A DNA stretch of 44,267 bases from Oceanisphaera psychrotolerans (lineage in GTDB: Bacteria > Pseudomonadota > Gammaproteobacteria > Enterobacterales > Aeromonadaceae). A model generated the notes under the pieces. That model was not told where the DNA came from. It searched no databases and was given only the letters and a program-made list of their open reading frames with translations. Made by a program: the position numbers and the translations under genes. Below, one piece after another: positions 37,074 to 44,267 of the stretch. The stretch covers positions 1-44,267 of the forward strand of contig NZ_MDKE01000023.1 in NCBI RefSeq assembly GCF_001870485.1, given 5' to 3'. Position 1 is the first letter of the stretch; each line of letters starts with the position of its first letter.

Positions 37074-38650
37074 ATGACCAAAAATATTCATGATAACCGG
37101 ATCCTGATCCTGGATTTCGGCTCTCAGTACACTCAGCTGATTGCCCGCCGGGTTCGGGAGCTGGGTGTGTATTGCGAGCTGTGGGCCTGGGACGTCACCG
37201 AAGCCCAGATCCGCGACTTCAATCCGAATGGCATTATCTTGTCCGGGGGACCGGAGTCGGTCACCGAAGCCGGCAGCCCACGGGCACCGGAATACGTGTT
37301 CAACGCCGGCGTACCGGTGTTTGGCATCTGCTACGGCATGCAGACCATGGCCGAGCAGCTGGGCGGCGCCGTGTCCGGCTCCAACGAGCGCGAGTTCGGT
37401 TACGCCCAGGTTCAGCGGGTGGCCGACTGCGCCTTGTTTGCCAACATTGAAGATGCGGTCGACGCCGACGGCACCGCGCTGCTGGACGTGTGGATGAGCC
37501 ACGGTGACAAGGTTGTGGCCCTGCCCGAAGGCTTCCAGAAGATTGCCCAGACCGGCAGTTGTCCCTTTGCCGGTATGGCGGACGAGACGCGTCGTTTCTA
37601 CGGCGTGCAGTTCCACCCGGAAGTGACCCACACCCGCCAGGGTGCGCGCATGCTGGAGCACTTCATTCGCACCATCTGTGGTTGTGAAGCGCTGTGGACC
37701 CCGGCCACCATCATCGACGATGCGGTTGCTCGTATTCGCGAGCAGGTAGGCAGCGACAAGGTGCTGCTGGGCCTGTCCGGTGGTGTCGACTCTTCCGTGA
37801 CCGCCATGCTGCTGCACCGTGCCATCGGCTCTCAGCTGACCTGCGTGTTCGTGGACAACGGCCTGCTGCGCCTGAACGAAGCCGAGCAGGTGATGGACAT
37901 GTTCGGTGACCACTTCGGCCTGAACATCGTGCACGTGAATGCCGAGCACCGTTTCCTGGCCGCCATGGCCGGCGAAAACGATCCGGAAGCCAAGCGCAAG
38001 ATCATCGGCCGCGTTTTCATCGAAGTGTTCGATGAAGAAGCGGGCAAGATCAAGGATGTGAAGTGGCTGGCTCAGGGCACCATCTATCCGGACGTCATCG
38101 AGTCTGCGGCTCCGCCACCGGCAAGGCCCATGTAATCAAGTCGCACCACAACGTGGGTGGCCTGCCGGAAGACATGGAACTCAAGCTGGTCGAGCCGCTG
38201 AAAGAACTGTTCAAGGATGAGGTACGCAAGGTCGGCCTGGAGCTGGGTCTGCCTTACGACATGCTCTATCGTCATCCGTTCCCGGGCCCGGGTCTGGGTG
38301 TTCGGGTGCTGGGCGAAGTGAAGAAGGAATACTGCGACCTGCTGCGCCGGGCCGATGCCATCTTCATCGAAGAGCTGCACAAGCACGACCTGTACAACAA
38401 GGTCAGCCAGGCCTTCACCGTGTTCCTGCCGGTACGCTCCGTGGGCGTGATGGGCGATGCGCGTAAATACGACTGGGTAGTGTCGCTGCGGGCAGTGGAA
38501 ACCATCGATTTCATGACCGCGCACTGGGCGCACCTGCCTTATGATTTTCTGGGGCATGTGTCCAACCGCATCATCAACGAAATCGACGGCATTTCACGAG
38601 TGGTTTACGATATTTCCGGCAAGCCGCCCGCCACCATCGAGTGGGAATAA
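37074..38650 (+). CDS. guaA: GMP synthase (glutamine-hydrolysing) GuaA, with a -1 frameshift
   Basis: The combined reading is 525 aa, exactly the E. coli length, from [18 protein letters not shown] (ATG 37074, GAGTAGGAAG ahead). The class I glutamine amidotransferase domain has C86 in GICYGMQ and the later HPEVTHT. The ATP-pyrophosphatase domain has [11 protein letters not shown] near 236, and the C-terminal dimerisation domain ends in KPPATIEWE. It aminates XMP to GMP. The frame breaks at 38110/38111 (residue about 346): GAGTCTGCGGC is followed by TCCGCC where GCGTCCGCC is expected, one G missing; the sequence resumes as [13 protein letters not shown] in the next frame. Probably a sequencing error. 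Its 3' end abuts the accessory segment. Confidence 0.94.
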
Positions 38651-38697
38651 TCACTCGTTAGGTAACAGCTGGCAGTAACCGGCATGAAATGACACTT

Positions 38698-38723
38698 AAG
38701 CCCATGTTTACATGGGCTTTTTT
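38698..38723 (+). terminator. guaA terminator
   Basis: AAGCCCATG (38698-38706) pairs perfectly with CATGGGCTT (38711-38719) over TTTA, followed by a T run to 38723. A strong intrinsic terminator marking the end of the core block. Confidence 0.92.
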
Positions 38724-38780
38724 GTTTTTACAGCCTGCACTGTCTGGCAACAATTAGCAGCGGGAAGCACGACTTGAGCG

Positions 38781-38938
38781 TGGTATTTAACTTGGTATTA
38801 TCGGTGAGCGATACCATAAGTGAGAGCCAATACCATGCTGCCTTACCTTATGACTACATGGTATCAAATTTACATAAAGCACTGTTTTTAAAGAAATAAA
38901 GAGCCGATTCATAAGGCTTTTTCAGCATGGTATCAAAA
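38781..38938. promoter_or_regulatory. TGGTAT heptamer array before the integrase gene
   Basis: Six copies of TGGTAT(T/C) occur in about 160 bp between guaA and int. Four are forward (38781, 38793, 38859, 38928) and two reverse (GATACCA at 38810, AATACCA at 38829). The two nearest int share the longer CATGGTATCAAA (38857 and 38926). The clustering fits arm-type binding sites for the integrase or an excisionase, or operators controlling int. An att core in the guaA 3' end is expected but cannot be fixed without the other island boundary. Confidence 0.55.
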
Positions 38939-38957
38939 TCGACTAAGGACCAGACTC

Positions 38958-40145
38958 ATGCTGACCGATACCAAGCTGCGCCACCTCAAGCCCAGAGAGA
39001 AGCTCTACAAGGTGAACGATCGGGATGGCCTCTATGTGGCCGTTACGCCGGCCGGCACCGTCTCGTTCCGCTACAACTACTCCATTCATGGACGCCAGGA
39101 GACGATCACCTTTGGCCGCTATGGCGTAGGGGGCATTACCCTGGCCGAAGCCCGGGAGCGCCTGAATGAGGCCAAGCGCATGGTGGCCGATGGCAAATCA
39201 CCGGCCAAGGAGAAAGCTCGGAACAAGGCACGGGTAAAAGATGCGGAAACCTTTGGTGTCTGGGCAGAGAAGTGGCTGCGGGGCTACCAGATGGCGGACT
39301 CCACCCGGGATATGCGCCGCTCTGTGTATGCCAGAGAGCTGGAGAAAAAATTCGGCAATCAGAAGCTTTCCGAAATAACCCATGAAGACTTACGAGCGCT
39401 GACCGATGCCATTGTAGACCGTGGAGCTCCTGCTACTGCCGTTCATACCCGTGATATTGTGCTCCAGGTATACCGCTGGGCCATTGAACGAGGGCAAAAG
39501 GTAGAGAACCCGGCCGATTCGGTAAGGCCATCCAGCATTGCCAGGTTTGAACCCCGCGATCGCACCCTGTCGCCGGAAGAAATCAAACTCATGTATCAGT
39601 ACATTGAGCGGATTGGTACATCACCGTCCATTCGGGCAGCGGTAAAGCTGCTGCTGCTGACCATGGTACGCAAAAGCGAGCTGACCAATGCCACCTGGAG
39701 TGAAATTAACTTCAGCGAAGCGCTGTGGACTATCCCTAAGGAGCGGATGAAACGGCGAAATCCCCATTTGGTGTTTCTATCCAGGCAGGCCCTGGATATC
39801 CTGATTGCCCTGAAGACCTTCTCGGGTGGCTCAGACTATATACTGCCGTCCCGCTACGACTCCGACTTGCCCATGAGCAGCGCCACCCTGAACCGCGTGC
39901 TGGACCTGACTTATAAGCTGGCTCAGAAAGAAGGGCAGCCCCTTGCCAAGTTTGGCCCTCACGATCTGCGCCGCACCGCTAGCACTCTGCTGCACGAAGC
40001 TGGCTACAATACCGACTGGATAGAGAAATGCCTGGCTCACGAGCAGAAGGGCGTAAGGGCGGTTTACAACAAAGCAGAGTATCGCGAGCAGCGTACCGCC
40101 ATGCTACAGGACTGGGCTGATATGCTTGATGAGTGGATGGTTTAA
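38958..40145 (+). CDS. Tyrosine-recombinase integrase (P4-like, DUF4102)
   Basis: 395 aa from ATG 38958 with AAGGA ahead. The N-terminal DUF4102 arm-binding domain (LTDTKLRHLKPREKLYKVND, GRYGVGGITLAEAR) is followed by a core-binding domain (about 97-190) and the catalytic domain. Active-site residues are R238 (MVRKSEL), H335 and R338 (HDLRRT), H361 and nucleophile Y370 (VYNKAEY); all are present, so the enzyme looks active. It lies in the orientation of guaA, 300 bp downstream, as expected for an island integrated at the guaA 3' end. Base composition is close to the core, unlike the genes beyond it. Confidence 0.92.
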   Translation: MLTDTKLRHLKPREKLYKVNDRDGLYVAVTPAGTVSFRYNYSIHGRQETITFGRYGVGGITLAEARERLNEAKRMVADGKSPAKEKARNKARVKDAETFGVWAEKWLRGYQMADSTRDMRRSVYARELEKKFGNQKLSEITHEDLRALTDAIVDRGAPATAVHTRDIVLQVYRWAIERGQKVENPADSVRPSSIARFEPRDRTLSPEEIKLMYQYIERIGTSPSIRAAVKLLLLTMVRKSELTNATWSEINFSEALWTIPKERMKRRNPHLVFLSRQALDILIALKTFSGGSDYILPSRYDSDLPMSSATLNRVLDLTYKLAQKEGQPLAKFGPHDLRRTASTLLHEAGYNTDWIEKCLAHEQKGVRAVYNKAEYREQRTAMLQDWADMLDEWMV

Positions 40146-40549
40146 CTCGTTAATAAGCGAAGAGAACGATAATTCTCTTCCTTCTGTCACAATATACTCA
40201 TTTTCTCTGATCCAGAGTTTGCTTGTAACAAGTGATTAAGCAGAAATGATTTGATGGTTAGGTGCTTATCGATTTGCTCGTAAATATCAACTATCTTATC
40301 GGATTCAACGAATGGGTCACAGTAAATTATTGCCCTCAGATTTCCTTGTTGAACAAAAAGGAAGTTTAATCGACACCACCGGAAAATAATTCTAAAGTTC
40401 GGGGTGTTGAGATGTATACTTTTTATTATTCACCCTAAATTATTGTTTATAATCTCGTTCAATTTAGTCGTCTAACTGATCTTTTCGACATTAAACTACC
40501 GGGGAAGTTAAGGCTAGTAATGCAATCTCTAGCCTCTATGAGACAGGTA
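40146..40549. other. AT-rich intergenic stretch with one possible gene remnant
   Basis: About 400 AT-rich bases between the convergent int and protease genes. GGCTAG and CTAGCC near 40513-40540 form a weak hairpin after the protease stop, without a T tract. An unstarted reading frame at 40187-40429 is listed separately. No promoter, repeat or RNA gene is evident. Confidence 0.5.
40187..40429 (-). pseudogene. Possible gene fragment downstream of the protease gene
   Basis: An 80-codon stretch on the minus strand is open from a TGA at 40432-40430 to a TGA at 40189-40187. It has no ATG, GTG or TTG start near its beginning. The translation looks protein-like (for example IIYCDPFVESDKIVDIYEQI and then DKHLTIKSFLLNHLL). 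It follows the ATPase-protease pair in the same orientation, about 120 bp after the protease stop. It may be a decayed third gene or a chance frame in AT-rich DNA. No family was recognised. Confidence 0.25.
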
Positions 40550-42739
40550 TTAAATTTTTATTCTTTGCTCGACAACTAGGTCAGAAACCTCCCAGTTATA
40601 TGCATCGATTAACTTCGCCATTTCATTGTAAACGGGCTTTTCTTTGTCAATGTCACGAATTGTAATTAGTATTGTGAATGGGATTTGAACCCCTTGAGCT
40701 TCGACACCTTCACGGTCTAGAACGGATACTCTTAACCTCCAGTTTTCAATGTTTGTGCCGTTGGAAAATCTCTTATAATAGACTTTAATTGGAGACCATT
40801 TATCACCATTCTTAATAAGTTCCGACTCAAAGCTATGTGCTTCTTGCTGGCGTGGAATCTTTGATGAGAAGCTACCATCTTTATATTCACCAAAACCTAC
40901 ATTCACATCAAACTGACAGTATTCAAATGCTCTATTTGGATCTAGTTTGGGTTGATATACTAAAGTTATGAAGAATTCAGCTCTCACTTTCCCTTCTTCT
41001 GTGCGGAGACACTCAGGAATAGGAAACGGTAACTTTTCCACTTCAAAACTCTTTTGGGCGTGCCCCTGAAACGCGAGGGTTGTTTCAAAATCATTCACTT
41101 CAGCAATGCTGTTAATATCTTGAGGTAAGCCCCAGCCATAATATAACTTGTGTTCTTTATCAAGCTTATAACCATGATTCATATTCGCATTATGAATTAA
41201 TAAAGCCTTTACAAGGTTTGGGGAGGCTCTTTCACCTAGTTGCTGATAGATATTAGCAGCGACAGTGGCAATAATCGGCGTTGAAAAACTAGTGCCAATA
41301 TCGTTTCTCTTGTTGCCTAGGGGACAAACTGAGTTTACGCCCAATGGGATTGGCATTCCCCCTACTGAAAGTAAGTTCCCGCCAAAGTGTACTAAGTCTG
41401 GTTTCTGTATGTAGTTCGAAACTGGTCCTTTACGGCTAAATGGTGACGGCTCTTCATTAAGTACATGTCCATCAATATGAGCTAAAGCGCCAACTGTAAT
41501 CGCGCGGACAGAATCAGCAGGACTAGATACACCATCATTAAGTTTTGAAATTGGAGGCCAACTCCTGAGCGAATCAGTATAATTACCTGCTGCTACGATA
41601 CATAAGCAATCATATTTATCTTGAAACTCATCAAGCATTAAAGCCATTGTGGAAATTTCATCAAGAGATACAGGCGAAGATGAGCCTAGAGACAAGTTCC
41701 AAATTTTAATATGCGGCTGCTCTTGGGCCACTTCATGCATTGCATTAATAATTTCAAACACATCACCCACACCATCACCAAGCACTTCAACACTGAATAT
41801 TTTTGATTGACTCAGTGGAAAGCGCACATCTTGATTAAAGAGGAATGAATTCGATACTAAGCCACTCACAAATGTACCGTGAGAAAAGTTTCTCAAAGGC
41901 TCTGGAACATAGCATTTCGAACCAACAACCCAATTCTGGATAGCAGGACAATCACTACTGACTCCACTATCGACCACACCAATTATCGGATACAATCTAT
42001 CATCCAGAGGTTCTGATAGTTCTGCTTGCTCTGGCTGAACAGTTGAATCAGACATTGGCTTTACGGTTATGCTCTGCGAACGAATAGCGCTTTGTACTGA
42101 GCTTATAAACGGTAAAAGTTCTAACAAAGATTTAGGATAAGAAAAAACTTTATAAAGACGTACCGATTCTGAAGGGTGCTTTACCCATTTAGCCTCATAG
42201 TTATTTAGCAACGCTTCGAACTTTTGGTCAACAACTAGGTTGAGTTTATCATCTCGATAACGAAACAAGCGAATAATTATTGGTTCTAAATCTGTTCCGA
42301 TACAATCGAGGTTAGGAGTGTATTTGCTAATGCCTTTAATAGTTGACAGTGCCTTAATTGCACTCTTGGTTGCGGCCTTCTGAATCTTGTCACGTAATAC
42401 AGCAAGACCTTCTGCATTTACTTGCACTAAAAACTTACCATACCCTTGATCGCCAAAAAAAGGACATGTTTTATCATTGAAAAGTGCCGTAGGTCTATGT
42501 GTTTTTGCTATGGCATTTTTTTCCAACTCAACAACAGCTGCACATGTATTAACACCACCAATTTTTGTTCCAACTTCTAAGGAGTGGGATACAGCATCAA
42601 TAGATGAAAGTAGTTCAGATCTAAACTCTGCTGTCACAGGCTTCAATGGAGTAGAAGACCCCCCTGTGTTCACTGGCGGCTGAAAATAATCAGTAGTAGA
42701 AAATTGGACATGTTTTATAGGATTCTTAGGGGTGCTCAT
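40550..42739 (-). CDS. ietS: Subtilisin-like S8 serine protease, IetS-like
   Basis: 729 aa with the complete S8 catalytic machinery: D257 in IIGVVDSGV, H287 in SHGTFVSGL, oxyanion N386 in VAAGN, and nucleophile S484 in GTSFSTP. About 250 residues precede the catalytic domain, and about 200 beta-rich residues follow it; both look family-specific. No signal peptide is visible, so it should be cytosolic, unlike secreted subtilases. It starts with ATGA overlapping the stop of the AAA ATPase gene (AAGGA ahead), so the two are translationally coupled. A cytosolic S8 protease paired with an AAA ATPase is the arrangement of IetAS, known as a plasmid stability/toxin-antitoxin pair and later as an anti-phage system. 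The symbol is assigned by arrangement and family and needs a search. The DNA is clearly AT-richer than the core. Confidence 0.72.
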   Translation of the reverse strand: MSTPKNPIKHVQFSTTDYFQPPVNTGGSSTPLKPVTAEFRSELLSSIDAVSHSLEVGTKIGGVNTCAAVVELEKNAIAKTHRPTALFNDKTCPFFGDQGYGKFLVQVNAEGLAVLRDKIQKAATKSAIKALSTIKGISKYTPNLDCIGTDLEPIIIRLFRYRDDKLNLVVDQKFEALLNNYEAKWVKHPSESVRLYKVFSYPKSLLELLPFISSVQSAIRSQSITVKPMSDSTVQPEQAELSEPLDDRLYPIIGVVDSGVSSDCPAIQNWVVGSKCYVPEPLRNFSHGTFVSGLVSNSFLFNQDVRFPLSQSKIFSVEVLGDGVGDVFEIINAMHEVAQEQPHIKIWNLSLGSSSPVSLDEISTMALMLDEFQDKYDCLCIVAAGNYTDSLRSWPPISKLNDGVSSPADSVRAITVGALAHIDGHVLNEEPSPFSRKGPVSNYIQKPDLVHFGGNLLSVGGMPIPLGVNSVCPLGNKRNDIGTSFSTPIIATVAANIYQQLGERASPNLVKALLIHNANMNHGYKLDKEHKLYYGWGLPQDINSIAEVNDFETTLAFQGHAQKSFEVEKLPFPIPECLRTEEGKVRAEFFITLVYQPKLDPNRAFEYCQFDVNVGFGEYKDGSFSSKIPRQQEAHSFESELIKNGDKWSPIKVYYKRFSNGTNIENWRLRVSVLDREGVEAQGVQIPFTILITIRDIDKEKPVYNEMAKLIDAYNWEVSDLVVEQRIKI

Positions 42740-43896
42740 TTTTTATTATCCTTGAGTAGCCGACTAACATAGCTCGGTGATATATCCCATAATAAAGAGA
42801 ATAGTTTCCCTGTGAAAAGGTCCCCATTTAACTCTTTTAGTTTTTGCATGTTTATACTGCGTGCTTCATCATCTTCGAAATTTAGCCAAGGGTATAATGA
42901 GAGCAAAATAGTTCTCACAAGACTAATTTTTGAGGCTGGCAGCTCGTTAATAACGGAGTATCTTAAATACTCATATGTTGCCATTTCGATCTCTGCACCA
43001 GTCATTCCATCCGACACTTGAACACATAACTTCAAATCTTCTTCAGTAAACTCATGTTTCGAAAGCAAAGAATTGAAAATTGCATATCTTTCTTTTTCTA
43101 ATGGTGGACTAAGTTCTAACTTGTAGTGAAATCTTCTACCAATTGCCGGGTCTAAAAGGTGGACATGGTTAGTTGCAGCTACAACGATCGTATCTGTTAG
43201 AGTATCTATGTTCTGAAGCAAGCTAACTACAACTCTCTTTAATTCCCCGATCTCGTTCTTGTCATCTCTGGCTTTGGCTATAGCGTCGAACTCGTCAAGA
43301 AAAAGGACGCACGGCTGAGACTGCGCATAGTCAATCAGAGCTCTTATGTTTTTCGATGTAGAGCCCAAATAGGATGATATTAGAGCATCAGCACGTGCAG
43401 TAACTAAAGGAAGCTCTAGCTTTGCAGCAATATAGTTAGCTAATTTACTTTTACCTGTGCCTGGGGCTCCATGTAAAAGTAACGTTGGATTAATAGGTAT
43501 ATTTAGCTCAATCAGCTTCTCTTTTTTATCTATATAGCCTAAGAATGACTCAACTATCTTTTTTGAACCTTCTGGTAGAAAAACCTGAGAATCCATAATC
43601 GATGGATGGGACATATCCGCTAGAGAAAAACGGTTGTCTTTCTCGACCGGTATAGGCCTCTGAAAAGCAGAGTTTGCTGACGCTCCTTTCGCTGTAACCG
43701 GATGTACATTTCCTTCTAGCTGCTCAATAAGCCCTTTAACCGCAAGGTTTTCACCATCGGCCTTCAACTTTTCAATGAGTTGTTGGATATAAATAGAAAC
43801 GTGCTTACGGTCACTTGCTAGAGCACCGCGCACAATGTTAGATATTTCAGTATAGTACTTCATCTTTCGAGCCAACAAGGAAGCTGATGAACTCAT
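42736..43896 (-). CDS. ietA: AAA ATPase, IetA-like
   Basis: 386 aa. A helical N-terminal region of about 100 residues is followed by a classical AAA module: Walker A GAPGTGKS (143-150), Walker B VLFLDEFD (197-204), sensor-1 ATN (N243) and arginine-finger pair R254-R255 (AIGRRF). The C-terminal lid resembles FtsH/26S-type AAA proteins. No protease domain or membrane segment is present. It is first in a two-gene unit with the S8 protease and overlaps it by 4 bp. In IetAS the ATPase partner is thought to control or feed the protease. The start has no clear ribosome-binding site; an internal ATG at 43863 is an alternative. Confidence 0.75.
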   Translation of the reverse strand: MSSSASLLARKMKYYTEISNIVRGALASDRKHVSIYIQQLIEKLKADGENLAVKGLIEQLEGNVHPVTAKGASANSAFQRPIPVEKDNRFSLADMSHPSIMDSQVFLPEGSKKIVESFLGYIDKKEKLIELNIPINPTLLLHGAPGTGKSKLANYIAAKLELPLVTARADALISSYLGSTSKNIRALIDYAQSQPCVLFLDEFDAIAKARDDKNEIGELKRVVVSLLQNIDTLTDTIVVAATNHVHLLDPAIGRRFHYKLELSPPLEKERYAIFNSLLSKHEFTEEDLKLCVQVSDGMTGAEIEMATYEYLRYSVINELPASKISLVRTILLSLYPWLNFEDDEARSINMQKLKELNGDLFTGKLFSLLWDISPSYVSRLLKDNKK

Positions 43897-44078
43897 TTTG
43901 ACATATAGTGAACCAATTTGCTCAACTAATTTACTACATGTCGATTTCAGTTGCTTTTTGGTGGTTTTTTGAACTATTATGCGTCAACATTTCTATCAGC
44001 GACCATTGATCGTTGCTTAATGTGGTTCTCCAATCGCCCTAAATAGCTGTTCCGAATAGTAGATCACTGTAAGGAAGG
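43897..44078. other. Region holding the IS630 left end and the ietA promoter
   Basis: AT-rich at first, then closer to core composition. It must contain the promoter of the leftward ATPase gene and, toward 44000-44078, the left terminus of the IS630-family element. I could not fix the terminal inverted repeat because the other end of the element lies outside the window. Confidence 0.4.
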
Positions 44079-44149
44079 GAACTCAGTCCAGTTTGTGCGA
44101 TCTGATCAGTCGCCAAACAAAACAAAACGACACCCAAAGGACTGAGTTC
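44079..44149 (+). promoter_or_regulatory. Leader hairpin covering the IS630 transposase start
   Basis: GAACTCAGTCC (44079-44089) is the perfect reverse complement of GGACTGAGTTC (44139-44149), which contains the likely ribosome-binding site (AAAGGA) and abuts the transposase ATG at 44150. Between them GCGATCTGATCAGTCGC forms a smaller near-palindrome. A transcript entering from outside the element would bury the ribosome-binding site in this stem. Confidence 0.6.
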
Positions 44150-44267
44150 ATGCCGATCTTACCACCCCTACCTCGCCCAGAGCGACGCCGAATGCACAAG
44201 ATTATTCAGACTACGCGCGACAAGCAGCATGCCCGTCGAGTCATGGCCATCCTACTGCGTTATGAAG
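44150..44267 (+). mobile_element. IS630-family transposase, N-terminal part (cut by window end)
   Basis: The first 39 codons of a transposase reading MPILPPLPRPERRRMHKIIQ and then a DKQHARRVMAILLRYE stretch. This aligns with the N-terminus of the Shigella IS630 transposase as I remember it (MPIIAPISRDERRLMQKAIH and then DKNYARRLTAMLM). The helix-turn-helix and DDE domains would follow beyond the right edge. IS630 elements insert at TA dinucleotides. The insertion lies directly upstream of the ATPase gene. Confidence 0.85.

Noticed and set aside
38698-38723. Integration into a tRNA gene as island target
   Set aside because: No tRNA gene could be recognised near the integrase; the adjacent conserved gene is guaA.
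40550-42739. Secreted subtilisin
   Set aside because: No signal peptide or pro-peptide pattern at the N-terminus, and the gene is coupled to a cytosolic AAA ATPase.

Overview
The window reads as chromosomal DNA of a gammaproteobacterium. The conserved core (lolCDE, comEC-msbA-lpxK-ycaR-kdsB, fbp, gltA, sdhCDAB-sucABCD, xseA, guaBA) gives proteins close to those of Aeromonadales and Enterobacterales. High GC, marine-type gene content and the mfd-PilZ-lolCDE arrangement suggest the Oceanimonas/Oceanisphaera/Zobellella branch of Aeromonadaceae. That placement is inferred from remembered family sequences, not from a search.

Layout. (1) 1-1328 has no convincing gene and holds a mosaic array of nested hairpin repeats; a further copy lies at 4825-4947. 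(2) 1329-6412: a YegD-type Hsp70-like protein, then leftward genes for an MBL-fold protein, a FrnE-like DsbA-family protein, a DUF503 protein and an FAD-dependent oxidoreductase. (3) 6531-10560: mfd (frameshifted) coupled to a PilZ-like gene, both leftward. (4) 10629-13772: lolCDE, the inner-membrane machine that releases lipoproteins for transport to the outer membrane. (5) 13799-14817: a tandem pair of DUF2062 membrane proteins, leftward. (6) 14845-20713: comEC, then msbA (frameshifted)-lpxK-ycaR-kdsB, an LPS/lipid A cluster. (7) 20823-33209: fbp, then gltA divergent from sdhCDAB-sucABCD, covering much of the TCA cycle. (8) 33391-38650: a YbaK-domain deacylase, xseA, guaB, guaA (frameshifted). 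(9) 38651-44267: an accessory segment directly after guaA, with a tyrosine integrase, an AAA ATPase plus subtilisin-like protease pair resembling IetAS, and the start of an IS630-family transposase.

The core genes are ordinary in content. The notable points are: the accessory segment at the guaA 3' end with a probable IetAS-type defence or toxin-antitoxin module; hairpin repeats whose stems differ by compensatory changes around a constant GGGA loop; a nine-C run inside the spacer of a good candidate sdh promoter; a hairpin covering the IS630 transposase ribosome-binding site; and three -1 frameshifts in mfd, msbA and guaA, each the loss of one G in a GGCG context. The last look more like sequencing errors than real mutations.

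All calls come from reading the sequence. No database search, structure prediction or GC calculation was run.
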